From NCBI RefSeq assembly GCF_001320245.1, contig NZ_BCBA01000065.1, forward strand, positions 1 through 64,000: a stretch of DNA of 64,000 nt, in the 5' to 3' direction. Positions 49,888 to 58,479 of this stretch are shown here, piece by piece. Below the pieces are notes generated by a model. That model had not been told where the DNA came from. It ran no database searches and saw nothing but the letters and a program-made list of their open reading frames with translations. The stretch comes from Pseudomonas sp. NBRC 111124. GTDB taxonomy: Bacteria > Pseudomonadota > Gammaproteobacteria > Pseudomonadales > Pseudomonadaceae. The position numbers and the translations under genes are program-made. Every line of letters begins with the position of its first letter. The stretch's first letter is position 1.

Positions 49888-51771
49888 TTAATCGCTGTGC
49901 TGGAAAACGCACACCCGGCCGCGCTGACGCTTGGCCTCGTACATCGCCTGATCGGCCGCCTTGACCAGTGCATCGACTTCGCTGGCATGGGCAGGCGCAA
50001 GGGCCAGGCCGATACTCGGGGTGACGAAATCAATGGCCACCCCGCTGACGCTGACCGGTTCCGCCAGGAGCTTGAGCAAGCGCGCGGCCAGGGCAGTGGC
50101 GTCCTGGAAGCGGGTGGCCGGCACGATCACGGTAAACTCGTCTCCCCCCAGGCGATAGGCCTTGTCCGGCTGGCGCAGGGCATTGCCCAGGCGCTCGGCC
50201 GTGCACACCAGCAAGGCATCACCGACATCGTGGCCGAAGCGGTCGTTGACCTGCTTGAAGCGGTCCAGGTCGAGGAAGATCAGTGCCAGCGGCATGGCGC
50301 CGCCTTGCAGGTGACGGGCAAGGTCTTCATGGAACGCCTTGCGATTGCCCAACCCGGTCAGGGTGTCCTGGTAGGCCAGGTTGAACAGCTGGCGCTGGTG
50401 CTGCACGTGCTCGCTGACATCATGCAGGATGCCGCGATAGCCGATCAGCTGGCCGCCGGCGTTGTGCCGCCTGGAAATCTGGGTTTCGAAGTGGCCAATG
50501 CTGCCGTCGGCGCGCCGCAGCCGAGCCGAGAGCGGCGCGCCGGGCTCGGTTTCGGCGATCACTGGCGCTTCTGTTGCGGGGGGCGCTTGCGTTTCCTGCA
50601 GCGAGGCGAAGGTACGGCCGAGCAGCTGACCCGCCGGGTAACCCAGCAACCGGCAGAACGCCGGGTTGACCGATTCGATCCTGGCCAGTTCGTCGAGCTC
50701 GAAATAGCCATCTTCCATGGCCTCGAGAATCGCCCGGTCGCGGGCTTCGCTCTGCTCCAGGCGGTCCAGTGCGCGGTTCGCTTCGCGCGCCAGCTTGCCC
50801 AGTTCATCGCGCCCGTCATCGGTCAGGCGCCGTCCTGCCGCAGTGGGGCCAATGGCCAGAAGCTCCCGATGCAACCGGGCAATGCGCCGCAGCAAGGTGA
50901 CCTCCAGCGCCAGGTAGATCAGCAGCCAGGCCAGGCCGATCAGCCCCCCTGTCACGCCAAGGAACACCATGAGTTGCTGCTCGCCTTCCAGATACAGATG
51001 GCGCTCGCGGGTCAATTGCAGGCGCAGCTGTGGCTCGCCCAGGCTGTCCTGAAACAGCAGGTCGATACTCTGGTGGCGGTCATCAACCACCTGGCGATTA
51101 CCGATACTCATGAGTTCTGCCTGCAACACCGGCCGCTGCTGATCGGTGGTCGATGGCAGCCAGGTGAGCTCACCGCCCAACTGTTGCTGCAGCGAGGCGA
51201 TGCGCTTGCTGTCCAGGAACGTCCCCGCCAGCAGCACGCCGCCAGCGCTTTCGGCGCTTTCGCCGCTGCGCGCGGTGTCCACCGCTACCAGAATCAGCGG
51301 CACCTTGAGTACAGCCAGCAATTGCGCAGGTGGCGCCACATCCTGTGGCTGCAGCAGTCGCGCCAATTGTGCTGCGACGCCCTCATGCAGCGCCTGCAGG
51401 CTCAGGGGTTGGGCGCCGGCCGGGCGCTCCAGCGCCGCCAGGTCCAGCGGCCGCCAACTCACCCGCTGCTCACCGTTGGCGAAGTAAAGAATGAAGTCGA
51501 AGCCGCTGCGGCCCAGCGTGGCGGCGTCGAGCGGGAACGCCGAAGGCACCGCACCTGGAATCGCCTGTGCCCATTGCCGCAGGCGGTTGGCGTCACGCTC
51601 GAAGCTGTTGCCCAGCAACGCGCGCAGACGTTCGGCCTCGGCGATCAGCAGGCGCTCGTCCTGCTTGTCCAGGCGCGCCAGCAACATGCCCTGGGCCGCA
51701 AAATAGACCAGCAGCAACACCAGCAGCAGCGGCGGTACGAACAGCCAGAGCAATCTCATGCGTAACTTCAT
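49888..51771 (-). CDS. Membrane-bound diguanylate cyclase (CHASE4-like, PAS, GGDEF)
   Basis: A 627-residue inner-membrane protein. Helix 1 is residues ~8-28; a large periplasmic sensor (~30-262) resembles CHASE4; helix 2 lies at ~266-290. A HAMP-like linker follows, then a PAS domain (~350-455; EDGYFELDELARIESVNPAF minus its end) with a PAC-type tail, and GGDEF (~465-625). The active site is RLGGDEFTV and the inhibitory I-site RQPD is intact, so it should make c-di-GMP with product inhibition. No EAL domain is present. It is the second c-di-GMP enzyme of the window. Confidence 0.9.
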   Translation of the reverse strand: MKLRMRLLWLFVPPLLLVLLLVYFAAQGMLLARLDKQDERLLIAEAERLRALLGNSFERDANRLRQWAQAIPGAVPSAFPLDAATLGRSGFDFILYFANGEQRVSWRPLDLAALERPAGAQPLSLQALHEGVAAQLARLLQPQDVAPPAQLLAVLKVPLILVAVDTARSGESAESAGGVLLAGTFLDSKRIASLQQQLGGELTWLPSTTDQQRPVLQAELMSIGNRQVVDDRHQSIDLLFQDSLGEPQLRLQLTRERHLYLEGEQQLMVFLGVTGGLIGLAWLLIYLALEVTLLRRIARLHRELLAIGPTAAGRRLTDDGRDELGKLAREANRALDRLEQSEARDRAILEAMEDGYFELDELARIESVNPAFCRLLGYPAGQLLGRTFASLQETQAPPATEAPVIAETEPGAPLSARLRRADGSIGHFETQISRRHNAGGQLIGYRGILHDVSEHVQHQRQLFNLAYQDTLTGLGNRKAFHEDLARHLQGGAMPLALIFLDLDRFKQVNDRFGHDVGDALLVCTAERLGNALRQPDKAYRLGGDEFTVIVPATRFQDATALAARLLKLLAEPVSVSGVAIDFVTPSIGLALAPAHASEVDALVKAADQAMYEAKRQRGRVCVFQHSD

Positions 51772-51801
51772 GCGCGCTCTCCGTACCCTTGTTCAGCCGC
51801 T

Positions 51802-52338
51802 TCATGTGGTTGGGCACGGCCTGCCTGGCGCCGCGGTTGCCCGCACGGCCTCGGCCAGCTTGCGCAGGTTGGCTTGGTGCGCGTTGACCAGGTTGTTGAT
51901 GCTGTTGTCGGTGGCGGTCTGCACCGCCGTGCGGCAAGTCAGTTCGGGCTCGCCCGGCCGTTTCAGGCGCCAGAGGGTATCGAGCGAGGCGTACTGCCCG
52001 GGCACGCTGTCGAAGCGCTGCACATCGACCCTCAATACACTGCTGGGGCCGGCCACCGGGCCGCCCAGCATGTCTTGCAGGGCGCTGCGGAACTCATCGA
52101 CCAGGTTGGCGCCCCACCACTCCGTTTCCAGAATTGCCAGGCCACTGCTGCCCTGGCGCACTACCAGTTGCGGGCGATCCACCTGCGGCGGCAGGCTGAC
52201 CCGGCTCACCTGCACGTGCTGACTGCCACTTTGCACCGGCTGGGCCGGGACCAAGGTGTGGTAGTTGTTCGGGGTACTGCTGCAGCCGCTCAGCCAGATC
52301 AGCAGGCCGGCCCCACACAGGTTGCGCACTCGATGCAT
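51802..52338 (-). CDS. pqiC: PqiC-family outer-membrane lipoprotein
   Basis: A 178-residue lipoprotein (ABC-type transport auxiliary, DUF330/PqiC). The lipobox is LSGC (Cys19 region). It has the family plan: YHTLVPA near the mature N-terminus, VSLPPQVDRPQLVVRQ, and WGANLVDEFRSALQDML. In E. coli PqiC forms an outer-membrane ring that docks the PqiB tube, completing a route for lipids across the envelope. AAAGGAG precedes the start at 52338. It is the last gene of the pqi operon, directly after pqiB. Confidence 0.88.
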   Translation of the reverse strand: MHRVRNLCGAGLLIWLSGCSSTPNNYHTLVPAQPVQSGSQHVQVSRVSLPPQVDRPQLVVRQGSSGLAILETEWWGANLVDEFRSALQDMLGGPVAGPSSVLRVDVQRFDSVPGQYASLDTLWRLKRPGEPELTCRTAVQTATDNSINNLVNAHQANLRKLAEAVRATAAPGRPCPTT

Positions 52339-52367
52339 CAGCTCACACTCCTTTGGCCCTTTCACTT

Positions 52368-54008
52368 TCAAGGTCTCAAGTCTTGCGCACCGGCCGCCTT
52401 CGGCCGGCCTTTAATCAGCGACTCGGGGTGGCGCCCGAGGTAGTCGGTCAGGTCGCGCAGCGAGCGCGACATGCGCTCCAGCTCGTCCAGCGTTTCACCC
52501 AGCCGTTCGCGCTCGGGGGAGTCGTCGGCAATGGTGGCGTTGGCGGTCTTCAAGGTCTTCTGCATGTCGTCGAGGGTGGCTTTCACCCCTGGCAACGTCT
52601 GGCTGTTGAAGGTCTTGAGGTTGGCACGCAGGTCACGCAGGGTACCGTCGAGGTTGTTGGCAATGCTCTCCAGCGGCAACTTGCCGATGCGCTCGACGAA
52701 ATGCTGCAGCTGCTCCTGCAGCATCTCCAGGCTGCCCGGCATGGTCGGTATGACGATCGGATTGGCCTCCCGGTCGAACGCGACCTTGGGCGCGCCGGGG
52801 TAGAAGTCCAGGGAAATGAACATCTGCCCAGTGATCAGATTGCCGCTGCGCGCTTGTGCCCGCAGGCCATGTTCGACAAAGGTGCCGATCAGCTGCCGTG
52901 CACCGTTCAGGTCACCCTCGGTGTGCTTGAACACCGCCAGCATCTTCTGATGCACAGGGCCCAGACGCTGCGGGTAGATCACCGCATCCACCACCACCGG
53001 GAAAATCTGTTTCACCGGGTCGTAATCCAGTTTGATCGAAGTGACCCTGCCAAACTCCACACCCTTGAATTCTACCGGGGCGCCCACCGACAGCCCGCGC
53101 ATGGACTGGTCGAAACGCAGCTGCAGGTACTGCCCCTTGCCGTGAGGCGGTGCCAGCGCAGCTTCACGGTCGGCAAACAGCTGGAAGTGCGCCTGGTCCG
53201 CTGCTGGCTGGACATCTGCGGTAAAGTCAGGAGAGCCGAAAGCCAGCCCGCCGATCAGGATGGACGACAAGGACTCGGTATCGATCTTCAGGCCATTGGC
53301 GCCGATCTGCATGTCCACGCCACTGGCATTCCAGAAACGGGTGTCACCGGTGACGAAGTTATCGTAGGGCGATTGCACGAAGATGCCGATCTCCACCCCC
53401 TTGCCATCGTCCTGCAAGGCATAGGACACCACTTCACCCACGGGGATCTTGCGGTAATAGATGGATGCGCCGATATCCAGCGAACCGAGGTCTTCGGCGC
53501 TGAGCACAAAGCGCTTGCCCTTCTCGCCATAAGTGATCGCCGGCGGCAGCTCCAGGCCGGTGAAGTTCTTTTCAGCGCTTTTCGATTCACCGGCATCGGC
53601 GCCAATGAAGCTACCGGACAGCAAGGTATCGACGCCGGACACACCGCCCGCGCCGATCCGCGGCCGTACCACCCAGAAGCGTGCGCCCTCGGTAGCGAAC
53701 GAGCGGGCATCATTGGCCAGTTGCACTTTGACGACGACGCTGTTGTGGTCCTCGGCGAGGTCCACGGTGGTCACTTCGCCAATCACCACGCTGCGGTACT
53801 TCACCTGCGTCTTGTGCGCCACCAATCCTTCGCCGGAACGAAAGGAAATCGAAATCACCGGCCCCTGCTGCATCCAGTTGCGCACCACCAGCGAAGCCCC
53901 CACCAGGATCGCCAGGATCGGCACGATCCACACCAGTGAAACATTCCAGCGCCGGGTGCGTACCTCTGCCTGCCCGGCCCCATTTCGCGCATCACTTGCT
54001 TGCGCCAT
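52368..54008 (-). CDS. pqiB: PqiB MCE-domain envelope protein
   Basis: A 546-residue protein, the same length as E. coli PqiB. One N-terminal membrane helix (residues ~22-42, VSLVWIVPILAILVGASLVV) is followed by three MCE domains (starting near GPVISISFRSGEGL, SAEDLGSLDIGASIYYRKIPVG and LQLRFDQSMRGLSVGAPVEFKGVEFG) and a long C-terminal coiled coil (~440-530). In E. coli PqiB hexamers form a hollow needle for lipid transit between the membranes. GGAGG precedes the ATG at 54008; a start at 54023 is also possible. It overlaps the 3' end of the second pqiA gene by 17 bp. Confidence 0.92.
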   Translation of the reverse strand: MAQASDARNGAGQAEVRTRRWNVSLVWIVPILAILVGASLVVRNWMQQGPVISISFRSGEGLVAHKTQVKYRSVVIGEVTTVDLAEDHNSVVVKVQLANDARSFATEGARFWVVRPRIGAGGVSGVDTLLSGSFIGADAGESKSAEKNFTGLELPPAITYGEKGKRFVLSAEDLGSLDIGASIYYRKIPVGEVVSYALQDDGKGVEIGIFVQSPYDNFVTGDTRFWNASGVDMQIGANGLKIDTESLSSILIGGLAFGSPDFTADVQPAADQAHFQLFADREAALAPPHGKGQYLQLRFDQSMRGLSVGAPVEFKGVEFGRVTSIKLDYDPVKQIFPVVVDAVIYPQRLGPVHQKMLAVFKHTEGDLNGARQLIGTFVEHGLRAQARSGNLITGQMFISLDFYPGAPKVAFDREANPIVIPTMPGSLEMLQEQLQHFVERIGKLPLESIANNLDGTLRDLRANLKTFNSQTLPGVKATLDDMQKTLKTANATIADDSPERERLGETLDELERMSRSLRDLTDYLGRHPESLIKGRPKAAGAQDLRP

Positions 54009-54636
54009 CAGTGCGGCCTCCATTATCGCCAGGGTGATCCCAGATCAAGCGTGGATCGAAGCTCATCGCCGAAAACATGGTCAGCACCACGACCATGCCG
54101 AAAAACAGGATGCCCGGGCGCGGTTCGATGGTGCCCAAGCCGCGCAGCTGCACCAAGGCGGCCACCAGCGCAACGACGATCACGTCGAGCATGGACCAGT
54201 AACCGATCAGCTCCACGCAACGAAACAGCTGCGCGCGCTGCCGTCGCGCCCAGTTCGAGCGACGCTGGGCGGTGTACAGCAGCAAACCGAGGGAAAAGAA
54301 CTTGATCGCAGGCACGCCCATGCTGGCGATGAAAATGATCAGGGCGATGTCCCAGGCGCCGTGTTCCCAGAACTCCACCACGCCGCCACCGATGGTGCTG
54401 TCGCTGCCACTGCCAAGCATTTCGGTGTGCATCACCGGCAGCAGGTTGGCGGGGACGTAGAACACCAGCGCAGCCACCAGAAAGGCCCAGCCCCGAGCAA
54501 TGGCGTTGGTCTTGCGCCGGTGCACGGGCGCGCCGCAACGCTCGCAGGCATGCACATGGCTGCCCAGCTCGCAGGCATGGCCACAGCCGTGGCACAGGCA
54601 CAGGCCCATCTCGTCTGCCAGCACGGGCGTACTCAT
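53992..54636 (-). CDS. pqiA: PqiA C-terminal-half protein
   Basis: A 214-residue inner-membrane protein equal to the second half of E. coli PqiA. It begins with a zinc-ribbon-like segment (CLCHGCGHAC and CERCGAP, four CxxC-type cysteines), followed by four hydrophobic helices including VFYVPANLLPVMHTEM (the PqiA signature, P-x-N-x-x-P-V). The start at 54636 overlaps the stop of the first half-gene by 4 nt. E. coli PqiA is one chain of ~417 residues with two such modules; here they are separate, coupled genes. The role is as inner-membrane partner of PqiB. Confidence 0.9.
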   Translation of the reverse strand: MSTPVLADEMGLCLCHGCGHACELGSHVHACERCGAPVHRRKTNAIARGWAFLVAALVFYVPANLLPVMHTEMLGSGSDSTIGGGVVEFWEHGAWDIALIIFIASMGVPAIKFFSLGLLLYTAQRRSNWARRQRAQLFRCVELIGYWSMLDVIVVALVAALVQLRGLGTIEPRPGILFFGMVVVLTMFSAMSFDPRLIWDHPGDNGGRTDGASK

Positions 54637-55229
54637 ACCTGCTCCCACAGGTCGCGGATATCGCGCCCGGCAATGTAGATAATCAGCATGCTCAGCGCTG
54701 CGAGGGCCACCAGGCCGATACCGGGGATCACCTCCAGCAGGCCCGCCAGCTTGATCACGGCCACCAGAGCGCCCAGCAGGCAGACCTCCAGCATGCTCCA
54801 AGGACGCAGGCCTTCCAGGCAGCGCATGCTCATGGCAAACCCTGGCGCCCGACGCCCGGCCACGGCGAAGCTGAGCACCCAACAGAGCAAGGCAATCTGC
54901 AGCACCGGCGCAAAGATGATGGCCAGGGCCATGACCAAGGCAATGAAAGTGATACTGCCGCTGCTCAGGATCAGCACCGAATCCCATAACGTCGCAGAGT
55001 TGCTCAACCCCTGCATGCCAATGGTCATCACCGGATAGGCATTGGCAAAGATCAGCAATACCGCGCCCGTGACACTCAGTGCCAGGCGCTGCTGGATGGA
55101 CAGGCTTTTATGGCGATACAACACGCCGCCACAACGAACGCACAGTGCCTGTTGGTGTTTATGCAACGGCGTACGCTGGTACACCGCGTCGCAATACTCA
55201 CAGATGACCAGTGTCTGGCTCTGGCTCAT
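54633..55229 (-). CDS. pqiA: PqiA N-terminal-half protein
   Basis: A 198-residue inner-membrane protein equal to the first half of E. coli PqiA. It opens with a zinc-ribbon-like segment (CEYCDAVY and CVRCGG) and then four hydrophobic helices; FANAYPVMTIGMQG is the PqiA signature at the second helix. GGGGGAG lies before the ATG at 55229. It is the first gene of the four-gene pqi operon and is coupled to the second half by a 4-nt overlap. The 348-bp gap upstream must hold the promoter. Confidence 0.9.
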   Translation of the reverse strand: MSQSQTLVICEYCDAVYQRTPLHKHQQALCVRCGGVLYRHKSLSIQQRLALSVTGAVLLIFANAYPVMTIGMQGLSNSATLWDSVLILSSGSITFIALVMALAIIFAPVLQIALLCWVLSFAVAGRRAPGFAMSMRCLEGLRPWSMLEVCLLGALVAVIKLAGLLEVIPGIGLVALAALSMLIIYIAGRDIRDLWEQV

Positions 55230-55577
55230 GGTCTCCCCCAAAGGACCGCCTCAATCCATGGCGGCACTCGACGCCAATACTCAATGCGCCCGATACATGA
55301 AGTTTCGGCATCAGCGCCAGTCAGTAAAGTCGATAAACGGCTACTGCGCTTGTCTTCGCGGGAAGGGAAAAGAACGTTCTGAACGGTCGGCCTTTGCGGC
55401 ATACCCATTTGACGAAAAGCAGTTATTCGCGCGTTACCGCCAACTTTCGCGACAATGCTTTGAAAACATGAAGTTAACGAGTTACATGAGGCATTAGCGA
55501 TAAAGCTATATCCCTCGAGTCGCGTTTTCGCCGGTTGCCGCTCTCCATTGCAAAGAGCGGCAAGCTATTAACGCTAC
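55230..55577. other. 348-bp intergenic region upstream of the pqi operon
   Basis: No gene is supported here. A perfect 10-bp inverted repeat lies at 55535-55544 (TTGCCGCTCT) and 55554-55563 (AGAGCGGCAA), 15 bp after the stop of the small minus-strand gene; with no T-run it is only a possible terminator. The region between 55390 and 55530 is AT-richer than its surroundings and probably contains the pqi promoter. Confidence 0.5.
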
Positions 55578-55898
55578 TTACCTGCACATGCGCTTGATAG
55601 CACGTTCCCCCGCGCCCTGAAACACGCGGCGCAGAGCTTCCAGTTGTTCCGGCGAGAACACCTTGGCACAGGTCAGCCCTTGTAGAAAACCGGTCCCCCA
55701 GCCTTTAGCTTCAGCCAGTTCCTGGCGGTTCTCGGCGTCGGCGATATCACCCAGATGCAGGGCGGCAGGATGTTCGTAGCGGTCTTCCAGCGCCAGCTTG
55801 CGCAGCTCCTCCAGAGCCACCTTGAACTCGGCAGCGGCAGCATCGTCCAGGCCCAGGTGCTCGTACTGCAGCAGGCTCAGACGGTCGGTGGCGGTCAT
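55578..55898 (-). CDS. Small conserved cytoplasmic protein (DUF6388-like)
   Basis: A 106-residue protein without signal peptide or membrane segment, mostly helical and acidic. It resembles small conserved Pseudomonas proteins; I believe the DUF6388 type, but am not certain. Features: DRLSLLQYEHLGLDDAAAA at the start, KVALEELRKLALEDRYEHPAALHL with heptad-like spacing, and a C-terminal CAKVFSPEQLEALRRVF helix ending in a cysteine. GGAGA precedes the ATG. No functional clue is given by the neighbours. Confidence 0.7.
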   Translation of the reverse strand: MTATDRLSLLQYEHLGLDDAAAAEFKVALEELRKLALEDRYEHPAALHLGDIADAENRQELAEAKGWGTGFLQGLTCAKVFSPEQLEALRRVFQGAGERAIKRMCR

Positions 55899-55995
55899 TT
55901 TCGAATCTCCGTTTCACAGTAAATGGAGCGGGTGCAAGTCAATCACCATCCCGCCGCGACGCATCCGGGCGCCAGCAAAGGTGGTGTCGTTACTG

Positions 55996-56012
55996 AGTTG
56001 TATACCACAACT
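55996..56012. promoter_or_regulatory. Short palindrome in the tetR upstream region
   Basis: AGTTGT (55996-56001) and ACAACT (56007-56012) around ATACC. It may be a regulator site or part of a promoter in the gap between the DUF6388-like gene and tetR. Confidence 0.3.
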
Positions 56013-56089
56013 GAGGCCTCTCTCCCTAGTGGGCAGGCGCCATTGGGGTGCAACGCGGCAATACCTTCTGTCGCCGGCAGCTCGCGAGC

Positions 56090-56112
56090 ATTAAATTTAA
56101 ATTGAATTTAAT
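56090..56112. promoter_or_regulatory. Candidate TetR operator (AT-rich palindrome)
   Basis: ATTAAATT (56090-56097) and AATTTAAT (56105-56112), spacer 7 nt, 53-75 bp before the tetR ATG. It stands out as a pure A/T palindrome in GC-rich DNA and has the size and place of a TetR-family autoregulatory operator. Confidence 0.6.
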
Positions 56113-56164
56113 TTGAAACTGTCTCACGCTGCCTGCCATCGCATCAAATCGAGAGCACCGCATC

Positions 56165-56827
56165 ATGGCCATCACACCGCGCGAACCCCGCAAGGACGGC
56201 GAAGCGACACGCACGCGCATCCTCCAGGCTGCTGGCGAACTGTTCGCCGCCGTGGGTTATGCCGAAGCCAGCAACAAAGCCGTCGCCGCCAAGGCTGAAG
56301 TCGACCTGGCGTCGATCAACTATCACTTCGGCAGCCGCAACGGCTTGTACCTGGCCGTACTCGACGAAGCACGGCGGCGCTTTCTGGACATCACCGACCT
56401 GCAGCGGATCGCCCTCGGCGAGCAGCCGGCGGCAGAAAAACTGCAGGCCTTGGTCGAACTGGTGGTGCGCAAGGCCACGCAAAGCCGCGACAACTGGCAC
56501 CTGCGCGTGCTGGCCGCTGAAATCCTCGCGCCCAGCCCGCATGGCCAGGCACACATGCAGGCCGAAGCACCGCTGAGGCTGTCGCTGCTCAAGGGCCTGT
56601 TCAGCGAAATCACCGCCATCCCGCGAGACGACGCGGCACTGACCCGCTGCATCCTCTGCGTCACCGCGCCCTGGGCGATGCTGTTGATCGGCCCGCGCGG
56701 CTCCACCGGGACGCTGCACGAGATCCTCGGCATGCCGGCCGAAGACGTGTCTGCCCACCTGTACAGCTTCGCCCTGGCCGGCTTGCAGGAAGCCGGCCGC
56801 CAGTACGCCCGGGGCAAAGGCTGCTGA
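56165..56827 (+). CDS. TetR-family regulator (CecR/CerR-like C-terminus)
   Basis: A 220-residue regulator. The N-terminal TetR helix-turn-helix covers residues ~14-62 (ILQAAGELFAAVGYAEAS, AEVDLASINYHFGSRNGLYLAVL minus its end). The C-terminal ligand domain resembles that of CecR (DUF1956), including a conserved helix LRVLAAEILAPSP. It lies 46 bp before a DHA2 efflux gene on the same strand and probably represses both, with the A/T palindrome upstream as operator. The ligand is unknown, probably a drug or aromatic compound. Confidence 0.87.
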   Translation: MAITPREPRKDGEATRTRILQAAGELFAAVGYAEASNKAVAAKAEVDLASINYHFGSRNGLYLAVLDEARRRFLDITDLQRIALGEQPAAEKLQALVELVVRKATQSRDNWHLRVLAAEILAPSPHGQAHMQAEAPLRLSLLKGLFSEITAIPRDDAALTRCILCVTAPWAMLLIGPRGSTGTLHEILGMPAEDVSAHLYSFALAGLQEAGRQYARGKGC

Positions 56828-56872
56828 CCATACATGGACGCTCAATCGCACCCACAGGCTCGAGGCAACCCC

Positions 56873-58372
56873 ATGCAACCGACTTCCGTTGACGCGCCCT
56901 CCTCCACACAGGCCTCGATCCCGCTGCTGCTCGGCGCCTTGATGCTGGTGATGTTCCTCGCCGCCCTGGACCAGACCATCGTTTCTACCGCGCTGCCGAC
57001 CATCGTCAGTGACCTCGGCGGCCTGCGCTGGCTGTCCTGGGTGGTCACCGCCTACCTGCTGGCTTCCACCGTGGTCGTGCCGCTGTACGGCAAGTTCGGC
57101 GACCTCTACGGGCGCAAGCGCGTCCTGCAGATTGCCATCGCCCTGTTCCTGCTCGGCTCGGCGCTGTGCGGGCTGGCCCAGGACATGACCCAGCTGATCC
57201 TGTTCCGCACGTTGCAGGGCCTGGGCGGCGGCGGCCTGATGGTGGTCGCCATGGCGGCCATCGGCGACGTCATTGCGCCTGCCGAACGCGGCCGCTACCA
57301 GGGCCTGTTTGGGGGCGTGTTCGGCCTGGCCACCGTGGTGGGCCCGTTGATTGGCGGTTTTCTGGTCGAACATCTGTCATGGCACTGGATCTTCTTCATC
57401 AACCTGCCGCTGGGCCTGCTGGCGGTCGTGGTGATCGGCAGCGTGTTCCGCCCACATGTGGCACCGGTCAAGCATGTGGTCGACTATATTGGCGCGTTTT
57501 TCCTGACCATCACCCTGGGCGCCCTGGTGCTGATCACCAGCCTGGGCGGCAGCCTGCTGCCTTGGGCCTCGCTGGATGTGCTGTGCCTGGCGCTGTTCGC
57601 CATCATCGGCCTGGTCGGCTTCGTCTTCGAACAACGCCGCGCGGCCGAGCCGATCATGCCGCTGCACCTGTTCCGCCACCGCACTTTCGTGCTGGCCGGG
57701 TTGATCGGGCTGATCGTCGGCGTGTCGCTGTTCGGCTCGGTGACCTTCCTGCCGCTGTACATGCAGGTGGTCAAGGATGCCTCGCCCACCAGCGCCGGCC
57801 TGCAGATGCTGCCGTTGATGGGGGGTTTGCTGGTGGTCTCGGCGATTACCGGGCGGCTGATCAGCCGCTGGGGACGCTACCGGGTGTTCCCGATCGTTGG
57901 CACGCTGCTGCAGGTGATTGCCCTGGGGCTGCTCAGCCGCCTGGACCTGGACACGCCGATGTGGCGGATGAACCTGTACATGGGGCTATTGGGTGCAGGC
58001 CTGGGCATGGTGATGCAGGTGCTGATCCTGGCGGTGCAGAACAGTGTCGAGCGTCGGCACATGGGGGTGGCGACTTCGGGGGCAACGCTGTTCCGATCCA
58101 TTGGCGGTTCAGTGGGAGTTTCGGTGTTCGGCGCGTTGTTTTCCCATGCGCTGCTCGATGGGCTGCCGAGTGATTTCGCGGCCAGCAGTGGTGGGGCCGC
58201 GAGCCTGTCTCCGACGGCGGTACATGCCTTGGCGGCGCCGCAGCTGCAGGCGTATCTGGAGGCGTTCTCCGGGGCCATGCATGGGGTGTTTCTGGTGGCG
58301 GCTGTGGTTACTTGTGTGGCCTTTGCCTTGTCCTGGTTGTTGCGCGAAGTGCCCTTGCGTACCGCCCATTGA
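56873..58372 (+). CDS. DHA2-family multidrug MFS transporter (14 helices)
   Basis: A 499-residue proton-coupled exporter with 14 predicted helices. Motifs: LDQTIVSTALPTI in helix 1 (motif D1 of DHA2), GKFGDLYGRKRVL (motif A) and GGVFGLATVVGPLIGG (motif C, antiporter signature). It is close to EmrB/LfrA/MdfA-like drug pumps without an adjacent EmrA adaptor, so it exports to the periplasm. GAGG precedes the ATG at 56873; an ATG at 56834 has no ribosome site. It is paired with the upstream tetR gene. Confidence 0.9.
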   Translation: MQPTSVDAPSSTQASIPLLLGALMLVMFLAALDQTIVSTALPTIVSDLGGLRWLSWVVTAYLLASTVVVPLYGKFGDLYGRKRVLQIAIALFLLGSALCGLAQDMTQLILFRTLQGLGGGGLMVVAMAAIGDVIAPAERGRYQGLFGGVFGLATVVGPLIGGFLVEHLSWHWIFFINLPLGLLAVVVIGSVFRPHVAPVKHVVDYIGAFFLTITLGALVLITSLGGSLLPWASLDVLCLALFAIIGLVGFVFEQRRAAEPIMPLHLFRHRTFVLAGLIGLIVGVSLFGSVTFLPLYMQVVKDASPTSAGLQMLPLMGGLLVVSAITGRLISRWGRYRVFPIVGTLLQVIALGLLSRLDLDTPMWRMNLYMGLLGAGLGMVMQVLILAVQNSVERRHMGVATSGATLFRSIGGSVGVSVFGALFSHALLDGLPSDFAASSGGAASLSPTAVHALAAPQLQAYLEAFSGAMHGVFLVAAVVTCVAFALSWLLREVPLRTAH

Positions 58373-58384
58373 GCCTTGCACTGC

Positions 58385-58472
58385 CTGTATTGGCCTCTTC
58401 GCGGGCTTGCCCGCTCCCACAAGATCGTCACTGGGTTCAAGCTCAGTGACGCCCGTGAAGAGGCCGATACAG
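58385..58472. repeat. REP pair (family B), right arm truncated
   Basis: CTGTATTGGCCTCTTCGCGG with GCTTGCCCGCTCCCAC on the left; on the right only GCCCGTGAAGAGGCCGATAC with AG remains, lacking the CTCCCAC half. It lies between the convergent MFS and ttdB genes. Confidence 0.7.
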
Positions 58473-58479
58473 GTGAAGG

